Notes under the pieces: model-generated
What the model was told of the DNA's origin: nothing
The model's input: the letters and a program-made list of their open reading frames with translations, nothing else
Databases searched by the model: none
Position numbers and translations under genes: made by a program
In this document: piece by piece, positions 21,203 through 32,966 of the stretch
Layout: every line of letters begins with the position of its first letter
Numbering within the stretch: position 1 is the first letter of the stretch
Assembly (NCBI GenBank): GCA_032690845.1
Contig: CM064420.1
Location: 62,670,707 to 62,734,706, forward strand
Length of the DNA: 64,000 nt
From: Eleusine coracana subsp. coracana
Lineage: Eukaryota > Streptophyta > Magnoliopsida > Poales > Poaceae
Direction: 5' to 3'

Positions 21203-24152
21203 TCAACTTAGTTTCCCTAATGCATGGTCGTCTCTCCTAAGAATCCTATCAACAAAATATTCGAGGTTCATCTTGGCTGTACGTCTTCCTCGACCCATCA
21301 TGACTCTCTCCCTCAGCTCGTCCACTTTCTCCTGCAAACGTCCGCCGTCTTCTCCTTCCATGATCCTCTTGACACAATCTTGCACAACGCTTCCCTTGGT
21401 GCTACTAAGCCTGATTCCTATCCCCCACATCTTAACAATGTACGCGCAGTTGATGAACTGGTCACCGGACACAGGGTAGCACAACAGACGCACCCCATGT
21501 TGTATGGCCTCCATCGTCGAGTTCCACCCGCAGTGCGTGAGGTAGCAACCCACAGCCTTGTGCTTTAGGACATCTTCCTGCGGTGACCATGGGACGATCT
21601 TACCCCGCCCGGACACTGCCTCCGTGTACCGGTCCGGAAGGCCTCCTCGCCACGACTGCTCGTCCTTTAGCGTCCACAGGAACGGCAGGCCGGTAGCCTC
21701 CAGACCGAGCGCGAGCTCGTAGATCGCGTCTCGCCCGATCGACGCAACCCAGCTTCCGAACGAGACGTATATCACAGATCCTGCTTTCTGCCGGTCTAGC
21801 CAGTCCATGCAGGTCTCGTCCGACTTCCACATGCTAGGGTTCCTGAGCCGCGGCGACTCTTGCAAACTGCTGTCTTCGGTTGTGTGATCAAATATGCCGT
21901 TGGTTGGCAGTGGCCCAACTTGGAGAATCCGCCGATCCTGCGGCTGTTGAAGCTCGCGCAGGTCTTCACCGGGGAAGCTGTTGACGAGGATGGGGTGGAG
22001 GATCTTTGCACGCGTCATTATCTTACGCCAGACTGTGAATCTTGACCTCTGGCACGCTTCGTCGCCCACGAGCCACGGGAGTTCTGAGGCACTTAGCTCT
22101 AGCTCCGCAGGCAGTATGTTGAGGCTGTCTCCAATCAGGTGGTGTCCGTTTACTTCAGCTCCATTAATGGGCAATTGTTTTGTCGATATGGGAATGCCTA
22201 CATGTGGCAATAAACAGAACAATGATCGACCGCCCATATGGGAGTTTTTTTTTATCTTCATATGGAAGTTATATATACTAGATATTCTACATACCGAAGA
22301 GTACTTTATTCAATAACAAATGTGTGAGCCCATCTGGTTTATACTCTCTGACGACCTGAATAGTGTGTATTGTTAAAATGCTCGGAGCCACATGCCCCCT
22401 TCGACATTTGAACTCAAATCCAAGAGCGGGGAAACTTCCTAAATACATATTGTTAGCAACTTCAAGATGTCCTAACCTGATCACGATGAATTGCAAGTAG
22501 ACTAATCACGTCGTAACAGTTTTATAATAGCCGTGGCTAAAGTCAACTGTTGCATCATGTGTTGCCAGCTCCCTGCAGGTATTTGACCCTCATGGGTAAA
22601 CCATGCATATTGGCATATCGGGTGTAGCATTGGTTGACATTATTTTCATCCTAGGATAGACGCAAGCATCGAATATCTCATGGTACATTGCAGATTGCGA
22701 ACATCAAGGTGTCGGTTTGCCACACGTCGTTTGCGGTACAAATAAACTTGAAAAATTTCAGGCCTCTCACCTTCTACTCTCAATTTATCTTTGCGTCAAT
22801 ATAGAGCATGTAAGCAAACTAAGCATAAATCACCTGTTTAGGTTCTTTGTGGTGGAACCTACCTGCCTAGTTTCAAATCTCAGATTTAACACAGATTTTG
22901 TATTTATTACTAATTATTCTTTCATTGTAAGGGTACATCCATGCGGTGACAATGAGTTATTCGACTTTATAAATCCCAAGATCAATCAGCCTAGTCTTTC
23001 GGAGAAGCTTAAAGGGATAGACATGTGTGTGTGAATCGTGTTTGTACAGTGTTTCACATATATGGAATATCTAATTAAATTAGTGGCAAATTCATGAATT
23101 TTAAGATCAACCAGTCGTGTCTTTCAAAAGCGTTCATAGGGTTATTAGGTGTATGTGTGAGTGAATGTCAGTATATGTACTGTATTTTGCAAAAAAGATA
23201 AATAGAATAACTAATTAAATTAGTTACTGTATAGTAAGAACTAACTGCCCTGAGCACACGTAAACAAAGACCAAATTCAGCTCCATCATCGGCAGCCAGC
23301 TACTGTACATCGGAGTTTGAAGCCTAACCGTAAGGATAATGCACGAATAAGCTACCTATAGCTCATGGATCTCAAGTATACCAATCACACGTAACACACT
23401 CGGCCGTTGTTTTCTCTAAAATATACTCAACTGTTGTTAGTAGGGACTACCAATATAGAAAACAATATGTTCGTAGCTATTTTGTCACACAGGCATGTGA
23501 GCAGGTGCCGGAAGTTATTCTATCATGTGAAGCTAGTGAATGTAGGTGCAAATCTAAAACAGGAGGCAAAACAAAGGGAACTAGATGAGCGAGATGGATT
23601 ACATACAATGCATGGACGGCGCGAGCGGGACATACCGCAATTTGAGATCAACCCCTTGCCGATGAGCTCCGGGATGGCCGCCACGGCGCGATAGGTCGCC
23701 AGCATCGCCGGCCAGAACCCCATGGCCGGCACGCCGCACCGCTCCGCCACGGGAACGGCCCACGACGCCAAGACGTCGACGATCAGGCACACCACGCCGC
23801 GGCCAGTAAGCGCGCGCCGCGTCAGCATCTCCTCCAGCCGCGCCGGCATGTCGTGCTCCATGGAGTGCGCGAAGCCGGCGAAGCCCGGGGGATCACCGTC
23901 GCCGTCGTCGGGAACGCCGGAAGGGATGGACGCGAGCTCCACGCCGTGGCCGTCGGTTCCGTCCTGGCTAGCGCTGACGACGATGCGGCGGTGGACGAAG
24001 TCGGGCACGGCGACGGTAGCGTCGACGCCGCGCGCGGCGAGGGCGCGCGCCATGAGGAGTATCGGGGACACGTGGCCCTGCGCCGGGAACGGCACGAGGA
24101 CGACGGCGGCGGCGGGCCGGACCGGCACGCCGGGTTCCGGTTCCGCGCCCAT
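21203..24152 (-). CDS. UDP-glycosyltransferase, two exons (UGT82-like)
   Basis: Exon 1 is 24152-23636 and exon 2 is 22197-21203, joined by a 1,438-base GT-AG intron in phase 1; the product is 503 aa, normal for family 1 plant UGTs. Exon 1 has the acceptor-activating His27 in PFPAQGHVSP and the likely partner Asp126. Exon 2 has the 44-residue PSPG sugar-donor box from W376 (WSPQEDVLKHKAVGCYLTHC) through GWNS and E402 to GDQ at 417-419; a final Gln usually goes with UDP-glucose. The enzyme would be cytosolic and glycosylate a small molecule. Wording such as ELSASELPWLVGD after the splice suggests UGT82A1-type enzymes, but subfamily and acceptor cannot be fixed here. Confidence 0.88.
22198..23635 (-). 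other. Intron of the UGT gene
   Basis: The donor is GTATGT just after TTGCG (minus strand) and the acceptor ACATGTAG precedes GCATTCC. It holds a weak internal duplication: a block near 22970-23085 resembles 23097-23223, each with a GATCAA(T/C)CAG start and a CTAATTAAATTAGT end. No other gene is seen inside. Confidence 0.75.
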
Positions 24153-24215
24153 GACGTTGACGTACGGCTGGCGGGCCGGGCTGGCTTCACGGGGCGATGT
24201 CTATGGTGTTTATCC

Positions 24216-24223
24216 TATTTAAA
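24216..24223 (-). promoter_or_regulatory. TATA-like box of UGT gene
   Basis: Minus-strand TTTAAATA, about 64 bases upstream of the ATG at 24152. Spacing is suitable for a short 5' leader. Moderate support only. Confidence 0.45.
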
Positions 24224-24711
24224 GATGGCGAAGTGCTGCCTGGTGCTTTAATTTGATTAATTCCCGGCTTGCACTCATTGGCCAATCATCGCTCTCACTC
24301 CCTTTGACATGCGTTCATTACGAAAATGCGGGTTGTTAAACACGAAGTAAACGCTTCTGGATATATGCCTGACATCATTTCTAAACCTCCACTTGAGCAA
24401 TCAAATTGACATGTCGATGTGAACAGTTTGGCTGTTGAGCTGTCGATGTGAACAGTTTGGCTGTTGATCTGACGGGAAATTGGCACATGGTTCTTGACTT
24501 CTTGTTCTAATTTGGGCTTAGCTTGAAATTAAATGACATAAACTGTCGTTTGTTTTGTTAACGCCCTCGTGTTTGGCATTCCTGAGCATGGTGTGGGCTT
24601 ATAGAGCAATCTAAGAGCATCTTCAACATTTTTCTATCCCTAAAAATTGATTTACTAGATTGAGGCGCTTCAACATCTCTCTTGTCTATCTTTTTTTTTC
24701 TATAACGTGCC
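24224..24711. other. No gene seen; MITE-like trace
   Basis: Contains a 20-base local repeat, TCGATGTGAACAGTTTGGCT, near 24413 and 24444. Positions 24610-24700 carry AAGAGCATCTTCAACA wording typical of grass DNA-transposon termini, repeated weakly as GCTTCAACATCTCT, probably cut by the LTR-like unit that starts at 24712. Confidence 0.45.
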
Positions 24712-26280
24712 TGTGACACCCCTGGTGTCATGTAGTGTCAAGATCAACGATTAAGAAATCACATAGGCTTAAAATAAAATTTAAATCTTACTTTGAATTT
24801 AAATTGAGCAAAATTTAAGCAAAATTTGAATAACATTTAAACTACAAGTTCCAACTTTTCCACATAAGTTACCACTACCAAAAATATATGTTGACAACCC
24901 TGGTTGATTAGAAAATTGAGAAATTTCTCATATTTTTATTTCATTAATAAATGCCCCAAATAAATGGTTGAAACACCAAGAACGGTCTCTCTTTACAAAA
25001 TTCCCAGTTAAATTTGATTGAGAACTAATGATAGTTTGTATTTTTTATAAAATCCAGCACATTACATGGAGCTCGCCCATATTTTTGGTTTGTACTGATC
25101 TGCCACCGATTAAATCCTACAAAAATAACAAATACAGATAGTTAGTAGTAATGGGATAACGAAAGAAGACCGGACAGGCAACTAGGTGAAAAGGGAAGGA
25201 CAGCTTATCTTTAAGGAGATAACCCCGTCCGAGTCATCTAAGGCTACGTCTCGTGTCCGGTCCTATGAGGTCAAGTTTAAATATATTATTTGCATGCTGG
25301 AGTTATGGGCCCAGTAAACTGACGTAGTTACGAATACTGCTTGGTTGGAAGGTACCCTGCTCCCTAGGTAGAACTGGCGCTGAGAGGAGAGAGGAATCTA
25401 TCAATAGATGGCGGCACAGGGCGCATCGCATTGGAGAACCCTTCTCGGGGGAGTCAGGCGCGGAAGATCTTGTAGTATCGTATGTGAAAGGTTGCTCCAT
25501 ACGGCTTTTATGAAGCGCGTATGAATTATGTAAGCAGATTTCTCCTGCAGGATATAAATTGATTCAAGTCGATGCCCCTCATAGTAACGAATATCACTTG
25601 ATCGCTGCTCCGGAACAATGTCGGAAACCATTAATTTGTTGAAAGGGTTCAATATTGTTGTTTAGAATTATTATTAGTTACATTGCAATCATGATTGTAG
25701 TAGCTATAGCGCAAACTAAATTTATCATTTCTCGTGACAACTTAACTTGATGCTAAAACTTGAAATGTAAGGATCCACTTTTAGACTGGTTTTTTGGCAA
25801 CATAAACCCTACCCTTAGTCTGTGCATGTTTAGGAGTCGGTTGTAGATGGCCATTTTGTCGGGTCAGTCTTGCTGAATAAACTAGTTACTCAGGACAACG
25901 TTCTATGTGATTTTTAGATGATCAGGGGGGAGACTGCCACTGCGGTGAGAAGTTACACTGGTAAGGCCAGCGTCCTGGCTGCTAAAACATCGAGTAAGAG
26001 CGGTTCACCGATGATGATGAGGAGTAGACTTGCGTACGCTGGCACGGTGTCAAGGGCATGACATCGTCCAAGGCCAGCTACTACTAATGTGTATCGCCGT
26101 GAGAGGGCGTTGTATCTTATTTCCCATTGAACTTACTTCGTACTCTTGATCTATTTCGCTTCCGCACTTTAACTCTGGTTTGTAAATTTAAATTCGAATT
26201 TATATAAAATTATGTACTCTATCTATGTTCTTGTTGCAACTATATTATTCTGTCATATGTTGTACTATTGGGTGTCACAA
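24712..26280 (+). repeat. Candidate complete LTR, TGTGACACC...GGTGTCACA
   Basis: It begins TGTGACACC and ends GGTGTCACA, a perfect 9-base terminal inverted repeat of the TG...CA type used by LTR retrotransposons, about 1.57 kb long. The start is itself a small hairpin (TGACACC at 24714-24720 against GGTGTCA at 24724-24730). Its 3' three-quarters recur at 26896-28022. No gag or pol is found nearby, so this is either a solo or tandem LTR or part of a non-autonomous element. A Ty3/gypsy origin is possible but not shown. Confidence 0.55.
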
Positions 26281-26345
26281 TACGTGTCGCCACCCGAGAA
26301 AGATACTGGAATGGGTCCGTCTCCGTGGTAAGGCGGTTCTGTATA
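25155..26345 (+). repeat. 1.2-kb direct repeat, copy 1
   Basis: Matches 26896-28088 in the same orientation at a constant offset of about 1,741-1,743 bases. Landmarks are GATAACGAAAGAAGACCG, TGCATGCTGGAGTTATGG, TTGAAAGGGTTCAATATTG, AAGGATCCAC and GTGTATCGCCGTGAGAGG. Similarity continues about 65 bases beyond the candidate LTR end at 26280. Confidence 0.88.
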
Positions 26346-26895
26346 ATAACTGGAGTCCATGAAGAAAATACACTAAACACGCTCACTTTATGTCTCGATT
26401 ACATATGTATATTACTGAACTAATCGACACACCCCCATTCACTCATACGTGAAATATTATCGTTATAACATATTTGTTGAGAAAGTGAGATGAATCGAAA
26501 CTTATTCTCATGCATCGCATCATCCGCATCATATAGGTCACGAGGTGAATCACGTGGAGGCGGGATCAGAGCAGGAGTCAGAAGGGCAAGGAGGAAGTGA
26601 TTCTGCTAATCAAGACCATACTCAAGGCAAGCACTAGTGCATCCTACCAAGTTTTAACTCTTTTTATCTTATCACTAGTTAGTGTGTTATAGTCTTTCCT
26701 ATGCATTAAGTTTATAGGAGTTGTTCGAAAATCTAGTATTGCAGTAGGTTCCCTTTACCTGATAATAATAGCCTCAGTACGTTAGTCGCTCTGCTTAATT
26801 TAGGATGACTATTCGTCGAGTGGTATGGAGACCACTCGTAGAGCAGGAAATATCATTACTTAGGAATGATGTCAGATGAAGAAAGGATGAAATAG
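26346..26895. other. Unique spacer between the two 1.2-kb repeats
   Basis: About 550 bases not shared by the two copies. It includes a short inverted motif, GAGTGGTATGGAGACCACTC near 26819. No coding region is supported. It may be the internal region of a small non-autonomous retroelement. Confidence 0.4.
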
Positions 26896-28088
26896 GATAA
26901 CGAAAGAAGACCGTACTGACAACTAGGTGAAAAGGGAAAGACAGCTTATCTTCAAGGAGGTAGTCCCGTCTGAGTCACCTAAGGCTACATCTCGTGTCCG
27001 GTCCTATGAGGTCAAGTTTGAACATACAATTTGCATGCTGGAGTTATGGACCCAATAAATTGACGTAGCTACGAATACTGCTTGGTCGGAAGATACCCTG
27101 TTCCCTAGGTGAAACTGGGGCTGAGAGTAGGGAGGAATCTAACCACAGATGACGGTACAGAGCGCATCGCGTTGGGAGACCCTTCTTGGGGGAGTCAGGC
27201 GCGGAAGATCTTATAGTACCGCATGCGAAAGGTTGCTCTATGTGACTTCCATGAAGCACGTATGGATCGTATAAGCAGGTTTCTCCTGCAGGATGTAAAT
27301 CGATTCGAGTCACTGCCCCTCACAGTAACGAGTACCACTTGGTCGCTGCTCCGGAATAGTATCGGAAGTCATTAATTTGTTGAAAGGGTTCAATATTGTT
27401 GTTTGAAATTATTATTAATTACATTACAACCATGATTGTGATAGCTATAGCGCAAACTAAATTTATTATTTCTCATGACAACTTAACTTGATGCTAAAAC
27501 TTGAAATGTAAGGATCCACTCTTAGGCTGGTTTTTTGGAACATAAACTCTACCCTTAGCCTGTGCATGTCTAGGAGTCAACTGTAGATGGCCATTTTATC
27601 GGGTCAGTCTTGCTGAGTAAACTAGTTACTCAGGGCGACATTCTATATGGTTTTCAGATAATCAGGGAAAGGATTACCACTACTGTGAGAGATTCTACTG
27701 GGAAGACCAACGTACTGACTGCTATAACATCAAGTGGGAGCGGTGTATCGATGATGATGAGGAGTAGCCTTGTGTGCGCTGGCACGATGTCAAGGGCATG
27801 ACATCATCCAAGGCCTGCTATTACTAATGTGTATCGCCGTGAGAGGACGTTGTATCTTATTTTCCGTTGAACTTCCTTCGTACTCTTGATCTATTTCGCT
27901 TCCACACTTTAAAAATTCTGGTTTGTAAATTTAAATTTGAATTTATATAAAATTTTATACTTTATCTATATTCTTGTTGTAATTATATTATTCTGTCATG
28001 TGTTATATTATTAGACGTAATAGCGCGTATCACCACCCGAGAAAAATCCTGAAATGGAGTCATCTTCATGATAAGGCAGTTCTGTTAC
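26896..28088 (+). repeat. 1.2-kb direct repeat, copy 2
   Basis: Second copy of 25155-26345. It lacks the 5' part equivalent to 24712-25154, and its terminal GGTGTCACA has changed to a poor match near 28014-28022. Differences between copies include many C/T and G/A changes, as expected of methylated repeats. Confidence 0.88.
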
Positions 28089-29102
28089 AGCGTCTTCGCA
28101 TATATTTTATTAAGAGGAAGCTCATGTCCATCTTAAAACAGTCCCCCCTCTCTCAAAGATGGGAAAAAGCAACCCATCACTCCATTCCCGGTTCCCGCCA
28201 CTTCCGCGCTTGCCCCCCTCGTCAGCAACCAATCTGCGACCTCAACGGTTTAGGGAACAAGGCCAGGCTCCAAGCCTCCAATCTGACTTGGGTCAGCGGT
28301 TGTGTCATCTGTGTCATGCGATAGGATGAAGGGGGAGATGAATCTGCTGTTGAGCTTCAGAGAAGTGGCATGGGGTACATAGCGCGCGGATGCATAATAT
28401 ATTATGAATGAATGAAACGTACTTATGAAATGATTGAGCATGTTCAGAGGTCTAAATGGACGGCGAACCCATCATATTATGTCACAAGACCTGATGATGA
28501 GAGTGATAAATATCTAAGTATTACTATAAAAATAGTCATCAGCAGTGGTTTAAAATATCTCATCACTCGAGGTCTAATATTATATAACGAATTATGATTC
28601 TGGTGATGATAGGAAATCTGGAAACATCGGTTAAGTTCAAGAGAACTTAGTCAAATATGGATGGACATGCAGTTATTGCATATCCAACATTCAAACCCAT
28701 GTGGCAGCGGCCGAACAAGTTCTACAAAGCGAGATGATGGTCAACTGCTGTTTAGCGAGACGTCAGCAAATGGATTGGCATTCTACACCTGCTACTATAA
28801 TACTACTAAGGAGGCCCAGAGATGATAACACAAAAGGCCACATGTCGGTATTAGCCCCAGCAAGTCCAGTAAGAATATAGAATACCGCCACTGATGGAGT
28901 ATCGGAGCAAGCGAAGCAATGTAAAATGATATGAATATTTAAGGCAGAAACTAGTTATGAGCTTTCACCAAAAGTGGAGGAAGAGCTGAAACGGCAACCG
29001 CAGCTCGGTCTCGGTCTCTGACGACGTTTCTCTCGCGCCTGTTCTTGGGAAAAGGACAACCGAGCAAAATATCTTTCCACCGGCATTCCTATTGGTCATT
29101 GC
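28089..29102. other. No gene seen
   Basis: Mixed-composition intergenic DNA. The longest plus-strand frame, 108 codons from 27998 to 28324, begins inside the repeat and has no domain. No RNA gene or transposon termini were recognised. Confidence 0.45.
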
Positions 29103-29110
29103 TGGTAGGT

Positions 29111-29915
29111 ATATCTGGGCATTTGGTCCGCCCGATACGGCATGGCCCGGGCCTGGTTAAACCCGGCATGGAAGTATACCAGGCCGGCACGGCACGACGA
29201 GCTGGCCGGGTCGTGCCGTAGTGGTCCACGTGCCATGGAGTCGGCACATGGCACGGCAGGAAATCCTTTTTTCCGTATCGTGCCAGTCCAAAAACCCTGT
29301 CGGCTCGTGTGGCCTAGGAGTACGGTTTCAGCCCGTATTCTCAAATTCTCAAAATTAAGTCACCAACACCGCCTCACATGCTCGCCGGGCCGACGAGAGC
29401 CAAGAGGGCGACGCGTCGAGCCGCCGACGAGAAGGCGAGAAGAAGGCGACTATGCTACGGCCTACGACGGCGAGCCGACGAGATCTAAAAAGGCGAGATC
29501 TGGAGCTGGAGGGCAGCGGAGCGCCGGAGGCCGAACCGGCGGAGGCGAGGTGAGAGCAAGACGCCGATACGTGAGAGCGAGAGGAGAGCTGCGACACCGG
29601 GGCGGAGAAAATGAGAGAAGTGAGACTGTGAGGGCCGCGCTAGGGTTTGGAGCCGGCTTTTATACGCGGTGGGGTGAGGAAAAGTGACCATTGGGCTAGG
29701 CCGATGCGGGGAGGGGGGGGGAGGAATGCCCTGGCTTATCGGACTAGTGACCAACCCGCTACTTTATCGGGCCGTGCTGTGGGCCGTGCCCGTGCATAGA
29801 GGTCAGCCCAAGCACGGCACTGTGTGCCGGGCCGTGCCGGCAGGGGCACGCTTTGGACTGGGTCATGCCATGCCCGTGCCGGCCCGATTGTCCCGGCCTA
29901 GATGCCCAGATGTGA
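29111..29915. mobile_element. hAT-like non-autonomous element, about 0.8 kb
   Basis: Identical 8-base flanks TGGTAGGT at 29103-29110 and 29916-29923 fit a hAT target-site duplication. Inner ends are inverted: ATCTGGGCAT at left and ATGCCCAGAT at right, with a two-base offset at the extreme tip. Subterminal DNA is packed with GGCACGGC/GCCGTGCC motifs, common in hAT elements. The GC-rich middle (29370-29660) is open in several frames but shows no transposase; it may be captured host sequence. Confidence 0.7.
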
Positions 29916-29960
29916 TGGTAGGTGATAGCCTAGCCGTAGCAAGAATCCAAAGTTCGCCCG

Positions 29961-29977
29961 CCCCCCCCCCCCCCCCC
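29961..29977. repeat. Poly-C tract (17 C)
   Basis: An uninterrupted run of 17 C on the plus strand, 38 bases beyond the hAT-like element's right flank. Such runs are often length-variable and prone to assembly error. Confidence 0.8.
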
Positions 29978-30287
29978 AGACGGCGACATCTACCGGCGCC
30001 GGCGGCCCCGCGCTGCAACTCTGCGGATCGCAGAAACGAAGTGAAGTTCGAGGCGGCTTGCACGCATCAGGGTCACCCGTGCGATGGCCGATGGCCCCGT
30101 ACTGGTTCACCGCCGCTCCGCGTAGCTCGCCACATCGCAGGCTTGGGCACCACGAGATGCTCATCTGCACCGGACAAAACTACCGGACCTGCCTAGTTGG
30201 ACACGCCTCGGCCGCCGATTTCGGGCGGTGGAGCTAGCGATCGCACTGGGGGCGGGAAGTTGGTGATCCTTTTGTTCCTGAAAAAGA

Positions 30288-30630
30288 TCGACGTCGGCTA
30301 TGCTTTTGGACGGAAATGGCTGGAGCCCTACCGGTCTATTAAGGTCTTAAGGACACGCACTTGAACTTTGGTTGGAATAAACTCGTCGCTTTTCGCCGCC
30401 AGCGTCCAGATTTCCTTAAGAGCGATGTGGAACATAGAGTTAAAAAGTCATAGCAGCAGCAGCAGCAAAGATCCAGAAGAACACATAACATCGACGTTGC
30501 CTCGCACCTTTTGCTTTTGAACGGAAATGACCGGAGTTCTCCCGGTCAGCGAAGATCTCACACTTCATACAGTTCACAGCCACAGAATGATAGAAAGCAG
30601 CAGCAAAGATCCAGACTCCAGAGAACCAAA
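30288..30630. repeat. Degenerate tandem duplication upstream of ClpP gene
   Basis: Two units share TCGACGT, TTTTG(G/A)ACGGAAATG and, further on, AGCAGCAGCAAAGATCCAGA: unit 1 about 30288-30482, unit 2 about 30491-30630. The order of landmarks is the same, so this looks like a local duplication with indels rather than chance. Confidence 0.55.
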
Positions 30631-31060
30631 ATCATCCCACACGCTTGCGCAAACTTGGAAGGAAAATATCAATCGCACCAGGCCAAATTCGCCGAACCGC
30701 ACACGGAAAACAAATCCTCGGCAGCCCAGTTCTCACTCGCTCACTGTATCTTGTGGGCCAAATTCTTTCTTGCGACGCGGGCAAATCCCAAGCAGTACAG
30801 GAAGGCGAATCCCCCACTCCATTCCAACCCCACACGCCCGAAAGAAAAGATCCGTGCGAAACGGCACATTCTCGACTCGACTCCTCCGCTTCGGCCCCGG
30901 CGCACGGCACTGCTCACCCTATCCGTTTCTGCCTCCTCCTTGTTATAACGCCTTTCCCTTCCTCGTGGTCATCCCCAACCCACGCCCACCTTCACCGGCC
31001 ACCACTGCCTCGCCCCGTCGCCTCAGATCCCCCGCACCGTACCCCGACGCGGCCGCGGCC

Positions 31061-31966
31061 ATGACGCCCTCCTCCGCCCTCGCCCTCGCCCACCTAACCG
31101 CCGGGGCCACCCCGCTTCCCGCCTCCTCGTCCAGGCCCAGGCCCGGGCCCAACTCCGTGGCCCTGCCCCCCGCCGCGGCGCGCCGGCTCTCGCTGGCGAC
31201 GCCCCCGCGGGCCTTCTTCTCCTCGTCGCCCTACCAGCAGCCGCCCCCGTCCCAGGAGCCGTCGGGCTTCTCGCCGCACCGCGAGTACGGCCTGGTGCCC
31301 ATGGTCATCGAGACCACCTCCCGCGGCGAGCGCGCCTACGACATCTTCTCGCGCCTCCTCAAGGAGCGCATCGTCTGCATCCACGGGCCCATCGCCGACG
31401 ACACCGCCTCCCTCGTCGTCGCGCAGCTGCTCTTCCTCGAGTCCGAGAACCCGCTCAAGCCCGTCCACCTCTACATCAACTCCCCCGGCGGCGTCGTCAC
31501 GGCCGGCCTCGCCATCTACGACACCATGCAGTACATCCGCTGCCCCGTCACCACGCTCTGCATCGGCCAGGCGGCCTCCATGGGCTCGCTCCTCCTCGCA
31601 GCCGGGGCACCAGGGGAGCGCCGCGCGCTGCCCAACGCCAGGGTCATGATCCACCAGCCGTCCGGTGGAGCGCAGGGACAGGCCACCGATATCGCCATCC
31701 AGGCCAAGGAGATCCTCAAGATGCGCGACCGCCTCAACAAGATCTACCAGAAGCACACCAAGCAGCCCATCGACAAGATCGAGCAGTGCATGGAGAGGGA
31801 CCTCTTCATGGACCCGGATGAGGCGCGCGACTGGGGCCTCATCGACGAGGTCATTGAATCCCGGCCCGCATCGCTCATGCCCAACGGCGTCGGCGGCAGC
31901 GACCTGCCCAGCCTTGGTGGCGGTGGCGGCGGACGGGGAGGTGATGTCGAGCCCTCTGCTGTGTGA
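31061..31966 (+). CDS. CLPP2: ATP-dependent Clp protease proteolytic subunit (CLPP2-like, mitochondrial)
   Basis: An intronless 301-aa serine protease subunit. Catalytic Ser173 lies in GQAASMGSLLLAAG, His198 in VMIHQPSGG and Asp247 in CMERDLFMD, the ClpP triad in the expected order. Residues 1-70 are rich in Ala, Ser, Pro and Arg with few acidic residues, as in an organelle transit peptide; the mature domain starts near LVPMVIETTSRGERAYD. Overall wording and a glycine-rich C-terminal tail match the nuclear-encoded mitochondrial ClpP (CLPP2) of plants, which forms a double heptamer with ClpX to degrade unfolded matrix proteins. The start was chosen at the ATG with strong context GCGGCCATGA; the frame is open further upstream. 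Confidence 0.93.
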   Translation: MTPSSALALAHLTAGATPLPASSSRPRPGPNSVALPPAAARRLSLATPPRAFFSSSPYQQPPPSQEPSGFSPHREYGLVPMVIETTSRGERAYDIFSRLLKERIVCIHGPIADDTASLVVAQLLFLESENPLKPVHLYINSPGGVVTAGLAIYDTMQYIRCPVTTLCIGQAASMGSLLLAAGAPGERRALPNARVMIHQPSGGAQGQATDIAIQAKEILKMRDRLNKIYQKHTKQPIDKIEQCMERDLFMDPDEARDWGLIDEVIESRPASLMPNGVGGSDLPSLGGGGGGRGGDVEPSAV

Positions 31967-32860
31967 GGACCGGCCGCCGCAAAGGTGAAATCATTTTCGT
32001 GTTTGGTGGCCGTGTTGTTTGTTGTTAGATGTAAGGTTACTGCACAAGGTTAACCTTGTTACTCTGTGTAGCCGAGGCGTCCGGCTCCCCCATTCCCCTT
32101 GTTGCTTCAATTGCCTGAATTGAGCTATTGGTGATAATTATTGCGACATTAAGGAAATGTTGTCATCCCTTCGATACTGATAAATTGACACAATGGTGTG
32201 TATGTTTGTACTATAAAGTCTCATTCCATTCTCGAAATTCACATCTGCTTTCTTTCATTCTTGCCATAAGTGTTCTTGTTTCTGTTCCTATTATTAACAA
32301 TCAAACACTACTAGCTTGGTTGCTTAGGCCTTGTCTTTCATATTTTGCTGACCTGCTTATCATATAGGAGTATGTGTGAAATATGAATGAACAGTGTAAT
32401 TCCTGGACATTCAAAGAGGCTTCAACATAAATTTACTTTCTACTCTATTGACCATTTATGTTTGTTATTCACAATTGGGAGGTTTTGCTGAATTGCTTTG
32501 TGATAGTGATAAATTAACAGAGTAATGTGTATGCTTGTACCGTATAAGTGTTATGCCATTCCCAAGCATTGAAGATCTCATCTCATTTGTTTATCTCATA
32601 GTAAATGTTCTTGTTTTTGTTCCTACCAATGATCATTGAAGGAACATTCCCTTTTTATTAAGATGTTAATGCCACTATGTGTTTCATTTTGCCCATTTGT
32701 GCTGGTTCCGGGGGCCTTATCTTGCATACTTCTGCTGACCTGCCCATCATGTTAGTGTGAAGTATCAATTTACGGTTCGCTATAGTGATGCCCCCCACTT
32801 TCTAGACCATCCAAGATGCCTCAGGTGTAACTGCACTTCTGCACAGTTTATTAATAAATA
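31967..32860. other. 3' flank of ClpP gene; no gene seen
   Basis: AT-rich DNA starting with the presumed ClpP 3' UTR. Two weakly similar segments occur: 32180-32300 and 32505-32615 share GATAAATT(G/A)ACA.A.TG and AGTGTTCTTGTTTCTGTTCCTA-like wording, suggesting an old local duplication. No coding region is supported. Confidence 0.4.
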
Positions 32861-32964
32861 CTTAATCCTCCATCCCCAAAATGATGTCGTCCCAACAAAC
32901 AAAAATGAGCTATGGCCAGCGAAAATTGGATGTTCTAAACGACATCAATTCCGGAATGGAGGAG
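32861..32964. mobile_element. Short Stowaway-like MITE, 104 bp
   Basis: TA at 32859-32860 and 32965-32966 flank inverted ends: left CTTAATCCTCCATCCCCAAA, right ATTCCGGAATGGAGGAG. The inner arms ATGATGTCGT and ACGACATCAAT also pair. Confidence 0.75.
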
Positions 32965-32966
32965 TA

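Larger units (their letters stand above)
29924..31060. other. Upstream region of ClpP gene
   Basis: Holds the poly-C tract, the degenerate duplication and, from about 30640, the presumed promoter and 5' leader of the ClpP gene. The reading frame of ClpP is open from 30527, so a longer N terminus cannot be strictly excluded, but the composition upstream of 31061 changes and lacks protein-like features. Confidence 0.45.

Noticed and set aside
30527..31060. Upstream extension of the ClpP reading frame
   Set aside because: Open by composition, but lacks transit-peptide-like sequence and precedes a strong-context ATG.
31094..31756. 220-codon frame antisense to the ClpP gene
   Set aside because: Shadow of a very GC-rich coding region; Gly/Arg/Asp-rich with no domain.
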